From Ammonifex degensii KC4 (GTDB lineage: Bacteria > Bacillota > Desulfotomaculia > Desulfotomaculales > Ammonificaceae), in NCBI RefSeq assembly GCF_000024605.1, contig NC_013385.1, positions 739,501 through 803,500 of the forward strand: a stretch of DNA of 64,000 nt, read 5' to 3'. Of this stretch, positions 16,298-24,438 are shown piece after piece. Position numbers and translations under genes: made by a program. Every line of letters begins with the position of its first letter. Position 1 is the stretch's first letter. The notes below the pieces were generated by a model, which ran no database searches, was not told the DNA's origin, and saw nothing but the letters and a program-made list of their open reading frames with translations.

Positions 16298-17654
16298 GGC
16301 TTACGCCCGCCAGAAGGACGCCTTCCTGGTGGAGTACGCCCACATCAAGTACCCGCGCTACCTGGGCGACAAGCGCGCCCTGCGCGACGAGCTGGTCTCC
16401 CGGGGCTTCACCAGTCCCTTCGGGCTTAGCGCCCGCATGTGGAAGCTCTGCCTGGAAGACGCCCTCTTCACCCTGGAGAGGCAGTGGGAAGCGGCCATAG
16501 AGACCGTGAGGGGCCTGGTCGCCCGCCACGGAGGACTCACCGACGAAGAAAAGCGCTACGCTTTCTGGCTGCTGTACAAGCCGGAGAAGGGCAGCCGCCC
16601 GTGGGAACGCGTCCAGGCCATCTTCACCGGCGAAGACGTCACCGGCGGGCAGGTAAAGCTGGACGAAGCCGACAGGCTGAGGGTGAGGAACTACCTGAGG
16701 CGCGCGCTCCGCCGCGTCCTCGGCAAAAGGCCGAGAGTAAAGAAGGCCCGCAGCTTCGTGGTGGACCCACAGATGTACCGGGTGTTTTCCACGGAGAAGA
16801 GGCAGTACATAGCGGTGTCTACTCTGACTCCCGGGGAGAGGGTGGTCGTCCCCCTGGCGGGGGTGCACGCGGTGAAGGGCAACCTGCGGCTGGTGCTCCT
16901 GCCCGACGAGCGGGCGGTGGAAGTCCACATAAGCTGTGAGCCGGCAGTTTTTCCTCCCGGGGACGGAGAGGCGGGCATAGACCTTGGCGTGACGGAGGTG
17001 TTCACCGACGACACGGGCAGGAAGTACCGGCCGGAGTACGGCGAAGCCCTCAAAGAGATGTCGGACTACATCCTGGACAAGAGCAGGAAGCGCCAGAAGC
17101 TCTGGGCGCTGTACCGCGAGAACCTGGAGAAGGACCCCGCCAAAGCGCGGCGCATAAGGAAGCACAACCTGGGCGTCCTCAAGCAGCGGGAGCGGTGCCG
17201 GAGGTTCCGGCGGAGGTGCGAAAACGAAGTCAACCGCGCTTTCAACGAGTTCCTGAAGGCGCGCAGGCCCAGGGTAGTGGCCTACGAGGACCTGTCGCGT
17301 CTGCGGGGCAAGGCAAAAAGCAGAGGACTTTCCCGGAGGGTCTCCATGTGGCAGAGGAGCATCATCAGGGAGCGCATGGGGTTCAAGTGGTTTGTGTACT
17401 CGGTAGAGGACCCGGGGCCGGTGAACGCGGCCTATTCCAGCCAGACCTGCCCCGCGTGCGGGTGGCCGGACCCGCAGAACCGCAGTGGGGACACTTTCAG
17501 GTGCAGGAAGTGCGGTTTCACCGCCGACGCCGACCAGGTGGCAGCGGTGAACCTGAAGGCCAGGCTGCGCGACGAGGAGATAACGCGGTATACGCCCAGG
17601 AACAAGGTAAAGGAGATCTTGCTGCGTCGGTATTCCGGGAACGGCGCGGTTTAG
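16224..17654 (+). CDS. tnpB: TnpB RNA-guided nuclease of an IS607 element
   Basis: The 476-residue protein belongs to a family that uses a right-end-derived RNA to cleave DNA, which helps retain the element. RuvC residues are intact: Asp253 in GIDLGV, Glu355 in AYEDL and Asp437 in ADADQVAAVNL. The zinc ribbon CPACG ... CRKCG lies between the last two motifs. It is full length, translationally coupled to tnpA, and has no frameshift. It is longer than typical TnpB (about 400) because of an N-terminal extension. Confidence 0.9.
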   Translation: MRRTVRQKSLPLNSGKWARLVETAEAYARQKDAFLVEYAHIKYPRYLGDKRALRDELVSRGFTSPFGLSARMWKLCLEDALFTLERQWEAAIETVRGLVARHGGLTDEEKRYAFWLLYKPEKGSRPWERVQAIFTGEDVTGGQVKLDEADRLRVRNYLRRALRRVLGKRPRVKKARSFVVDPQMYRVFSTEKRQYIAVSTLTPGERVVVPLAGVHAVKGNLRLVLLPDERAVEVHISCEPAVFPPGDGEAGIDLGVTEVFTDDTGRKYRPEYGEALKEMSDYILDKSRKRQKLWALYRENLEKDPAKARRIRKHNLGVLKQRERCRRFRRRCENEVNRAFNEFLKARRPRVVAYEDLSRLRGKAKSRGLSRRVSMWQRSIIRERMGFKWFVYSVEDPGPVNAAYSSQTCPACGWPDPQNRSGDTFRCRKCGFTADADQVAAVNLKARLRDEEITRYTPRNKVKEILLRRYSGNGAV

Positions 17655-18087
17655 TCTTTTGGCCGCGGTCGTTTTGCCCCGGGTGTCCCGGGGCGTGTGG
17701 GCGGGAGGCCGGCCTGGCGGGAGAAAGCGCCGCCTGAAACGCGCTCCGGCCGGGAAAGGGAGTGCGCGAGGGCGGGCTTTAACGGGGGTGGGCCCCGCAC
17801 CGCCGGGTGCCTTCCCTGGGGCGCGCGGGAAACGGCGTCCCGGGTGGCGGTAAGCAACCTCCTGCCTTCCGGGTGGGAGCCCCGCGGGCCGGGCGTCATG
17901 ACCACCCCGCCGTTTGGAAGCCCGAAGGTCGGACGAAGACGGTGGGTCCCCTGGGGCCCGCCGGATGACGCGCCGGCCTGACGGTGACTGTTTCGGGCGG
18001 GACTCCAGAAGCACAGGCCCTGCCCCTCCCTCCCGGCCGGGAGGGCAGGTGTCCGGCCTCTCGGAGAGCGTGAACTTCCAGGCCCGC
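17655..18087 (+). ncRNA. Candidate TnpB guide RNA (omega/reRNA) region and IS607 right end
   Basis: No gene is seen in this stretch. It is very GC-rich with many self-complementary segments, for example CCCCGGG/CCCGGGG near 17680 and CCCGGCCGGG near 18032. In TnpB elements the guide RNA is transcribed from the 3' end of tnpB through the right end, so this is where it is expected. No transcript boundary can be set from sequence alone. Confidence 0.45.
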
Positions 18088-18130
18088 TTTGCTACCAGGA
18101 TGCTACTCCTTGATAGCACTTGGTAGCAAA
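18088..18130. promoter_or_regulatory. Nested palindrome upstream of the ParB-like gene
   Basis: Outer arms TTTGCTACCA / TGGTAGCAAA are perfect over 10 bp. An inner pair TGCTA / TAGCA lies between them, so a GCTA-type half site occurs four times in 43 bases. It lies about 70 bases before the ParB-like start and may be an operator or partition site. Confidence 0.5.
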
Positions 18131-18151
18131 ATTGAAACAGGTCTAGCTCCA

Positions 18152-18183
18152 CCCGGTCTTTCGTGCCGGGCTTTCTCTTTTTA
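18152..18183 (+). terminator. Intrinsic terminator before the ParB-like gene
   Basis: A 6-bp stem (CCCGGT / GCCGGG, one G-T pair) with a 7-base loop, then CTTTCTCTTTTT. It is followed within 3 bases by the ribosome binding site GGGAGGTGATC. Confidence 0.65.
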
Positions 18184-18199
18184 AGGGAGGTGATCCGTC

Positions 18200-19651
18200 T
18201 TGGTCAGCGAGGTGCCGGTCAGTCTCCTCAAGCCACACCCGAAGAACGCGGAGTACTACTCTCCTCCCACTCCGGAGGAGCGGGAAGCGTTGAGGCGCAG
18301 CATCGCGGCGGAGGGCATCCGCGACCCGCTGAAGGTGACCCCCGACTACACGGTGATAGCGGGGCACGTGCGGCTGGAGATAGCGAGGGAGCTCGGCCTG
18401 GAGAGGGTGCCCGTGGTCATCGTGGACGGGCCGCCGGAGTACCTGGAGTACCTGCTGATCGCGGACAACGACGAGAGGCGCCTCTGCCGGGACCCGATCA
18501 AGAAGGCGAAACGCGCGGAGTTCTTAAAGCGGTACTGGGGAGTACGGGAAGGGAGCGCGAATCCCAAAGGCACTGTGGTCCCTCGTCAGGTGCAAAATGC
18601 ACCTCACGAAGGGAAGACCCTGGTCGATGTTGCCGAAGCTATCGGTGAAAGCGTGGATACCACGAAGCGCCTTCTTAAGCTCAACGACCTGATCCCCGAG
18701 CTCCAGCGGCTCGTCTCCCAGGGGAAGCTCTCCCAGACGGCGGCCTACTCCCTGGCCTTCCTGCCGCCAGAGGAGCAGAGACGGCTCCTCAAGGTTCTGG
18801 GAGAGACCGGCGTGAGCGACCTCTCGGTCAAGCAGGCTCAGGAACTCCGGAAGGAGCTCGAAGCCGAGCGCAGGGAGAAGGAAGCGCTCTCCCGCCGCCT
18901 GGCCGAGCTGGAGGAGGAGAAGAAGTACCTCTCCGCCGAGCTCACCAGGCTCTCCGGGGAACTCACCTTCAGGGAAGAGCAGGGACGGAAGGTAGAGGAA
19001 CTGCGCGCCCTCCTGGAGGAGAAGGAGAGGGAGTTGGCGGGGCTCAGGCGGAAGCTCAGGGAGCTCCAGGAGAGGCCCGTCGAGAGGGTCGTGGAGAAAG
19101 TGGTCTACAGGACCGACCCCGCGCTGGAGGCGGAGCTGGAGGCGGCGAGGGAGCAGGCGGCGAAGCTCCTCGAAGAGAAGGAGTTCTACGAGCAGAGGTT
19201 CAGGGATCTGGCGAGGGAGAAGGAGCGGAAGGAGGCGAAGCTCCGCTCCCTGGAGCAGGAGCTGGAGAGGCTGGAGCGGAGGTACGAGCATGTCTGCCGG
19301 GAGCTCAAGAGGGAGAAGGAGTACCCGAAGCCGCCGCAGTGGTCGAAGGAGCACGCCGAGTTCAGGCAACTCGTGGCGGACGCTTCCCAGCACGCCTGCG
19401 CCCTGGCGGAGGCGCTGGGGAACCTGCTCAAACGGCACAGGGACAGGCTCCTGGCGGCGGCCCGCGTCCGGGGCGCTCCGGGAGAAGAACTCGGGGAACT
19501 CGTGGAGGTTCTGAACGACACGATGTTCTTCGCCACCTTCAAGAGTTCCCTCAACATCGCGGCCTCCCGGATCGTCGAGGTGTGGGAGGTCCTGGAGCCG
19601 GGAAAGCCGAAGCTCCAGGTGCTGAGAGGCGGGAAGGAAAAAGAAGACTGA
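18200..19651 (+). CDS. ParB-like nuclease-domain protein with long coiled coil
   Basis: The 483-residue protein has an N-terminal ParB/Srx-type domain (about 1-95) with the box VIAGHVRLEIARELG, where the GHxR element corresponds to the CTP/phosphate-binding loop of ParB relatives. A helix-turn-helix region follows at about 140-200 (KTLVDVAEAIGESVDTTKRL), then about 200 residues of Glu/Arg/Leu-rich coiled coil and a short C-terminal domain. ParB proteins bind centromere-like sites and work with ParA-type ATPases. No adjacent ParA is present, but CpaE/MinD-like proteins are abundant in the window. TTG start behind GGGAGGTGATC. The coiled coil is unusually long. Confidence 0.75.
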   Translation: MVSEVPVSLLKPHPKNAEYYSPPTPEEREALRRSIAAEGIRDPLKVTPDYTVIAGHVRLEIARELGLERVPVVIVDGPPEYLEYLLIADNDERRLCRDPIKKAKRAEFLKRYWGVREGSANPKGTVVPRQVQNAPHEGKTLVDVAEAIGESVDTTKRLLKLNDLIPELQRLVSQGKLSQTAAYSLAFLPPEEQRRLLKVLGETGVSDLSVKQAQELRKELEAERREKEALSRRLAELEEEKKYLSAELTRLSGELTFREEQGRKVEELRALLEEKERELAGLRRKLRELQERPVERVVEKVVYRTDPALEAELEAAREQAAKLLEEKEFYEQRFRDLAREKERKEAKLRSLEQELERLERRYEHVCRELKREKEYPKPPQWSKEHAEFRQLVADASQHACALAEALGNLLKRHRDRLLAAARVRGAPGEELGELVEVLNDTMFFATFKSSLNIAASRIVEVWEVLEPGKPKLQVLRGGKEKED

Positions 19652-19668
19652 ACTCCGCGCGGGAGACC

Positions 19669-19700
19669 GGCCGGGAAAGGACCCACCCGGCCTTTCTTTT
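19669..19700 (+). terminator. Intrinsic terminator after the ParB-like gene
   Basis: A 7-bp stem (GGCCGGG / CCCGGCC) with a 10-base loop, followed by TTTCTTTTT. Confidence 0.75.
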
Positions 19701-19775
19701 TGTCGGAGAGTCTGTCGGAAAGGAGGTGTTGGGGGTAGGTGGTGGCACCTGCTGGAGGGCGAGGTTGTCGCTAAA

Positions 19776-19964
19776 GTGGTGGCGGCGGTGCGGAGCCTGG
19801 CGTCGCTTCTCGGCCGACCGCCCTCGGGTGTCGAGTACGACCTGTACCGCCTCCCGGGCCGGCACCTCCCGTGCGCGGCTACGCTGCGCAAGAGGTTCGG
19901 CCCCTGGAGGGCGTTCGTCTCACGGTGCCTGGAGGGAAAAGGCGTGCGGTGTAACAGCTCTTAG
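19776..19964 (+). CDS. Small DNA-binding-like protein with an HNH-associated repeat
   Basis: The 62-residue frame contains YDLYRLPGRHLPCAATLRK followed by RFGPWRAFVSRC. This resembles the homing-endonuclease-associated repeat in which a conserved R-FG-W follows a short helix. The reading frame stays open upstream to about 19725, but the only good ribosome binding site (AAAGGAGGTG at 19720) is followed by a start in another frame (TTG 19729). The start is therefore uncertain and a small frameshift is possible. It may be a remnant of a mobile nuclease. Confidence 0.4.
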   Translation: MVAAVRSLASLLGRPPSGVEYDLYRLPGRHLPCAATLRKRFGPWRAFVSRCLEGKGVRCNSS

Positions 19965-20077
19965 TAACTCCAGCTTCGTGCTTTGCGCTTGTGGTCCGCG
20001 TCTTGAGCGGCGTTGTTGAGTAGGAGGCGGTCGAACGTCAGTCGGTATCTGGACATTGCTCAGCTCCCCGCGGAGTG

Positions 20078-20196
20078 TGTGACGGTCATTCGTAACCCCG
20101 TCACAAATGGCAAGAATCAATCCGTCACAACGGAGTGTGACGACCGTCACAGGAAAAACTTGGACGACCTGTGGAAGCCCACCTGATTGCGTCACA
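20078..20196. repeat. Cluster of six CGTCACA motifs (iteron- or parS-like)
   Basis: The heptamer CGTCACA occurs at 20099, 20123, 20145 and 20190, and its reverse complement TGTGACG at 20078 and 20136. Two of the inverted copies share the extended context CGGAGTGTG. Six copies in 119 bases is far above chance. Location 430 bases after the ParB-like gene suggests a partition site, replication iterons or a promoter control region. Confidence 0.6.
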
Positions 20197-20239
20197 TCTG
20201 CGCCCTGCCAACCGACGACCTTAAACTCGCTGTGGTTAG

Positions 20240-20533
20240 GAAAATAGCCGAGAGCCCTCCCGCTGGAAGGAGAAGGACGTTGCTGCCGAGTGTTCCCGCC
20301 TGAAAAAGCGACACGAACTTTCGCTCGTGGTGCTGGCGTGCGCCGGCCTTGAGGGCAAGGAAGCGAGTGTCTTCCCTGACCCGGCGGCGGTGCAGGAGCT
20401 AAGAGCCGCGACCGCGAAGTATATAAGCAAGAACGCGGTTGTTTCCGGCGAAGTAGTCGCGGGCAGGGATCCCGAAAGCACGGAGGGGTTTGCCCAGGCC
20501 GAGCTACTTGAAGTGGGGACCGCGCCTGGGTGA
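20240..20533 (+). pseudogene. Open fragment of an unrecognised gene
   Basis: This frame is open for about 97 codons with gene-like composition (RLKKRHELSLVVLACAGLEG) but has no credible start or ribosome binding site at its 5' end. The first possible start is GTG at 20327. It is probably a gene remnant left by rearrangement. The rest of the 19965-20598 interval holds only the motif cluster. Confidence 0.25.
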
Positions 20534-20598
20534 TCGTCCATTGCAACGACTACACCACCGCTGTGGAGGCGACCGCCTTGAGAAAAGGAGGTTTGTCG

Positions 20599-21501
20599 AT
20601 GGGTAACGCAATAATCATTTTAGCAGGAGCTACCGGTAATCTCGGCAGGCGCATTGCGAAAGCCCTGCTTGAGCGGGGCGCCAAAGTGAGAGCGCTCGTC
20701 CGTCGTAGCAGTGCGCTTGACAAGGTCGATGAGTTGCGGAAGCTGGGTGCGGAGATCGCCGAGGTGGACTTCAACAACGTTCATGAGCTGACGAGGGCGT
20801 GCGCTGATGGAGACTGCGTCATCTCTGCCCTGTCCGGACTGCGGGACGTAATCGTTGATACGCAGACGTTGCTGCTCGATGCAGCGGTCAAGGCTGGGGT
20901 GCCGCGCTTCATCCCATCCGACTTCTCCATCGATTTCACGAAGTTGCCTCCTGGAACGAATCGCAATCTCGATCTGCGTCGAGAATTCCACGAGCGCCTC
21001 GATAAGGCACCGATCTCGGCTACCTCGATCTTTAATGGCATGTTCACGGATTTGCTGACCGGTCAGGCGCCGATCATCCTCTTCAAATTGAAGCTGGTTG
21101 TCTACTGGGAGGACCCCGATCAGCTACTGGACTTCACAACCATGGATAATACCGCTGAATTCACCGCACTCGCAGCTCTCGACCCTTCTACTCCCAGGTT
21201 CTTGCGCATTGCTGGTGATCAAGTAAGCGCCCGAGGGTTGGTGGAAGTCGCAACTCAAGTGACCGGGGAAAAGTTCCGCCTGTTCCGCGCAGGAGGTCTG
21301 AGGAGGCTCGAGACACTGATCAAGGTCACACGCGCAATCTTTCCGCAGAGGAACGCAGTCTATCCACTCTGGCAAGGCATGCAGTACCTGCACAACATGT
21401 TCAGCGGACAAGCGAAACTCGAGCCGCTCGACAACGACCGTTATCCAGGTATCCGATGGACAAAAGTGCGGGATGTCCTGGCGGCACGCTATTCACGGTG
21501 A
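20599..21501 (+). CDS. NmrA/isoflavone-reductase-like NAD(P)-binding protein
   Basis: The 300-residue atypical short-chain dehydrogenase has an N-terminal Rossmann motif GATGNLGRR (residues 10-18) and IPSDFSIDF, a segment common in the isoflavone-reductase branch of NmrA proteins. It could be an NAD(P)H-dependent reductase or a redox sensor; the substrate is unknown. ATG start with AAAAGGAGG. GC content and codon choice (many GAT, AAG, CAA, ATC) differ from the surrounding genes and nothing nearby is functionally related, so it looks recently acquired. Confidence 0.8.
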   Translation: MGNAIIILAGATGNLGRRIAKALLERGAKVRALVRRSSALDKVDELRKLGAEIAEVDFNNVHELTRACADGDCVISALSGLRDVIVDTQTLLLDAAVKAGVPRFIPSDFSIDFTKLPPGTNRNLDLRREFHERLDKAPISATSIFNGMFTDLLTGQAPIILFKLKLVVYWEDPDQLLDFTTMDNTAEFTALAALDPSTPRFLRIAGDQVSARGLVEVATQVTGEKFRLFRAGGLRRLETLIKVTRAIFPQRNAVYPLWQGMQYLHNMFSGQAKLEPLDNDRYPGIRWTKVRDVLAARYSR

Positions 21502-21634
21502 AGCAACGGAAGGCGTCCACGTCCGCCTAACCAAGGAGCGGAGTTCCCCAAAGCTGGTGACGATCTCGGTTACCTACTAAAACTGTACACTACCATACGG
21601 CTGTAAGGAAGTTACGGGCCGCTGGGCATCAGGC

Positions 21635-21664
21635 GCCGCCCTTCCAGGCGGCTTTTTCGTTTTT
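21635..21664 (+). terminator. Intrinsic terminator
   Basis: Stem GCCGCC / GGCGGC with a 6-base loop followed by TTTTTCGTTTTT. It lies directly before the ribosome binding site of the next CpaE-like gene. Confidence 0.75.
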
Positions 21665-21683
21665 CAGCAGGGGGTGGTTTTCT

Positions 21684-23745
21684 TTGCGCCTTTACGTCGT
21701 CTTCGGCGAATTCACGGAAAAGCTCTGCCAGCGCCTTTCTTCCAGGTACGAGATAATCGGCTCCGACCGCACCCTGGAAGCGGCGGTGGCCGCGGCGGGG
21801 GTTCTCGAAAGACACCCCGACGCCTTCCTGGTCCTGGGGGACGCGCTGGCCTCTACGCTGGTGGACGGCAAGTTCGACCGCGACGCGGCCTTAGTCAGGA
21901 ATCTAGAGGAGCTCAGGAAGACCTGCCCGACGAGCCGCGTGGTCCTGGTCCTGGGACCGAGAGCGAGCGACTCCCTGGTCCAGGAGATAGCCAAGCTGGG
22001 GATCTACGACATCCACCGCGTCGGGGAAGTCACCCCGGACACTCTCTGCGCGCTCGTAGAGACCCGCAAGACCTTCGCCGACTACGACATCGACTTAAAA
22101 GTCACCGGGAGCGCGGGGGAAACTCCCCGCGTCGCGGTCCGGGAACCAGAGGAGAAAGCCCCCAGGCCCTCCGTAAGGGACCTCGTAGCGGGCCTCGCAC
22201 GCTTGGTCCCGCGTCCCAAAACGGAGTCACAGCCGGGTGAAATTACGGACGGGAAAAAGGCAGTCGACCGGGCGCGGGCGTCTGCCTGCACGAACTCCAT
22301 TCCGCCGGGTGGGGGAGGGAAAGAGGTGGAGAAAAGGGGCGGGGGAACTCCGAAAATGCCGTTCTGGCAGAAGCTCTTCCGGCGGGCGAAGGCCGCCACG
22401 GAGGAGCAGGGAAAGCGGAACGGGGTCGGGGCACTGCCAGGACCGGCGACGGAGCATCCGGAACCGCTCCCGGCGGCGGGCGGGGTTACTGCCCCGCTTG
22501 ATCTGGAGAGGGAGCCTTTTGGGGGACCCGTACCACCCCCTGTCCGGCGCGAGGGTAGCCGCGCGGACAGCCCGGTTCCCGACACGGGGGCCCGCAGGGC
22601 CCCGGGGGAGCGGCGGAGTGTTCCCGCCGTGCTTCTCCTGGGAAACCGGTCGGAAGCGCTTGCTGCCGAGGTGGTGTCCCGGGGGTGGCGGACGGTGATC
22701 GGCAACCCTTCGGCGCCGGTGGATGCAGCGGTGGTGGACACCGAGCTTTTGCCTGCCGTGCTTGACAGGTTGCGGTGCCCGGTGGTGGCCCTCAGTTCCG
22801 GGCGGTTGAGCGACTGGCTTTCGCTAACCGACTGCGGCGTGCCGGTTGTCGTCGGCGGTGCCGCGTGCCTTGCTCTGGTGGCCGAGCACCTGGGGAGTTG
22901 TCCGGGGGTTCGGCTTCCCGTGGGGGAACGCCCCACCGCGGGGGATTCTACTTCCGCCGCGTGCGGTGGGAGCGCTTCCCGGTTTGCTCCTCCCGCGAGG
23001 AGGGGTATTGTCCTCGCCTTCTACTCCGGTGCGCAGGGGTTCCAAGGGAAGACCGCCCTGGCCGTCAATACGGCGGCCCTGCTGGCGGAGAGGGGGCTCT
23101 CGGTGTGCCTGGTGGATCTGGACACTGACAAGGCCGGGCTGACGGCGCTGTGCGGCTTCTCCGAGACGAACCCCCCGCCGGCTGACTTGGTTGCCTGCCT
23201 TGGAGAGGCACCCCCCAGTCGGGGGCCCCGCCGGGGTGAAGCTCGTTCCCGCGCCGCTCCGGTCGCCGGGCTGGTTCCCCGAGCCGCGCCAGGCTGAGGA
23301 ACTCGTGGCGAGGCTTGCTTCGGGCCACGACGCCGTCGTGCTGGACTTCGGGGCCAGACTGGCGTCCCCTGCCGTGGTGGTCTTGCTCAGGTCGTGCGAT
23401 AGGGTGTTCCTCGTCTCGACCCCGCTCCGCACAGCGCTCAGGGCGGTGTCCCGGTTCCGCGGCAGGGGGTTGGCCGAGGTGGGCGGCGAGAAAGTCGTGG
23501 CGGTGATAAACCGCGTCGGGGTGAGGGGAGGTCTCTCGCCCCGCGACGCCGCACACCTTCTGGGCTTCGGTGAATTCTTCGAGGTGCCCGAGGACCCGGC
23601 GGTGATGCAGGCTGAAAACGAGGCCCTGGAGAGAGGCGTGTATGCTCCCCCTGCCCTTAAAAAGAAGAGCCTGATCAGGTCGGCTCTCTTGGCTCTTTTG
23701 GACCGGGCGGGCGCGTGGCGGAAAAAGGAGGTTGAGTTGTGCTGA
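21684..23745 (+). pseudogene. CpaE-like protein with two receiver-like domains, +1 frameshift
   Basis: The N-terminal receiver-like domain (1-140) is followed by a Pro/charged linker, a second degenerate receiver-like unit (about 310-420) and a CpaE/MinD-like ATPase domain whose P-loop reads GAQGFQGKTA: the GKT is kept but the signature lysine of KGG is lost. Translation in the first frame ends at 23297. The family-like sequence continues in the next frame (KLVPAPLRSPGWFPEP ... VVLDFGARL) to 23745. Removing one C from the six-C run at 23211-23216 restores one continuous protein of about 686 residues. It could be an inactivated gene, a slippage-controlled gene or a sequencing error. TTG start behind GGGGGTGGT. 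Confidence 0.65.
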
Positions 23746-24434
23746 GCGGCTTCTATCTGCACTACCAGCCCATCTTCTACCTGCACGACCTCTCCCGGGT
23801 GCTGGGGTACGAGGCGTTGCCGCGCCACCCGGCTGGGTGGTCACCCCACGACCTGCTGCGGGAGGCCAGGCGTGTCGGCGCGATCCCGGTGTGGGAGCTG
23901 AGGGTGCTTGAAAGGGCGGTCGAGGAGGTGCTGCTGCGCACCTCCGAAACGCTCTTCCTCAACCTCACGCCGGAGGCGTTCACGGATACCGCTTTCGCGG
24001 TAAGGGTGAGGCGCGCGGTAGAGGGGAAAGGTGTTTCGCCGACCAGGGTGTGCGTGGAGGTCTCCGAACAGAGCCTCTACACGCCGGAGGAGTTCGGGCG
24101 CGCGCTGGAGGAGTGGGTCGGCCTGGGCTTCTACGTGGCGCTGGACGACTTCGGTACGAAGGGGTCGAACCTGGACATCGTGCTCTCCGTGAAGCTGGAC
24201 TTTGTGAAGCTGGACAGGGTGCTGGTCGGCGGGATTTCCCGCGACCGGCAAAAGCAGAGGTTGTTGACGGGGCTGGTGGAGGCGCTGTCCGGCAACGGCG
24301 TGTACCCCATCCTGGAGGGGGTCGAGGACGAGGATGACATGAAATGGCTCGCGGGGAAGGGCTGGGACGTGGGTGTGCAGGGCTTCGCCCTCGCCCGCCC
24401 GGGCTCTTTACCGTGTAGGCTCGAAAGGAGTTGA
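23739..24434 (+). CDS. Stand-alone EAL-domain c-di-GMP phosphodiesterase
   Basis: The 231-residue, single-domain protein is predicted to hydrolyse c-di-GMP to pGpG. The catalytic set looks complete: EAL at 25-27, Asn in NLTP, Glu in CVEVSE, ALDDFG, the Lys of VKLDR, EGVE and the terminal VQGFALARP. The GTG start overlaps the end of the frameshifted CpaE-like gene and uses AAAGGAGG, so it is translationally coupled to it. It is the natural counterpart of the GGDEF protein at 11105. No sensor domain is attached, so control may come from partner proteins. Confidence 0.85.
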   Translation: MLSGFYLHYQPIFYLHDLSRVLGYEALPRHPAGWSPHDLLREARRVGAIPVWELRVLERAVEEVLLRTSETLFLNLTPEAFTDTAFAVRVRRAVEGKGVSPTRVCVEVSEQSLYTPEEFGRALEEWVGLGFYVALDDFGTKGSNLDIVLSVKLDFVKLDRVLVGGISRDRQKQRLLTGLVEALSGNGVYPILEGVEDEDDMKWLAGKGWDVGVQGFALARPGSLPCRLERS

Positions 24435-24438
24435 AAGC

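Larger units (their letters stand above)
15532..18140 (+). mobile_element. IS607-family element (approximate limits)
   Basis: It contains overlapping tnpA (serine recombinase) and tnpB genes, both apparently intact, an inverted repeat at the left and a 430-base structured GC-rich tail on the right. IS607 elements lack terminal inverted repeats and leave little target duplication, so the ends are estimated. It appears to have inserted between the gene ending at 15531 and the terminator at 18152. Confidence 0.7.

Noticed and set aside
15532-18140. Terminal inverted repeats for the IS607 element
   Set aside because: The inverted repeat at 15569 is not matched at the right side; only a partial AAACAGGT occurs near 18135, and IS607 elements do not need such repeats.
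20078-20196. Short repeats that could suggest a CRISPR array
   Set aside because: The repeats are 7 bases, in both orientations, with irregular spacing of 9-45 bases and no spacer-like units or cas genes.
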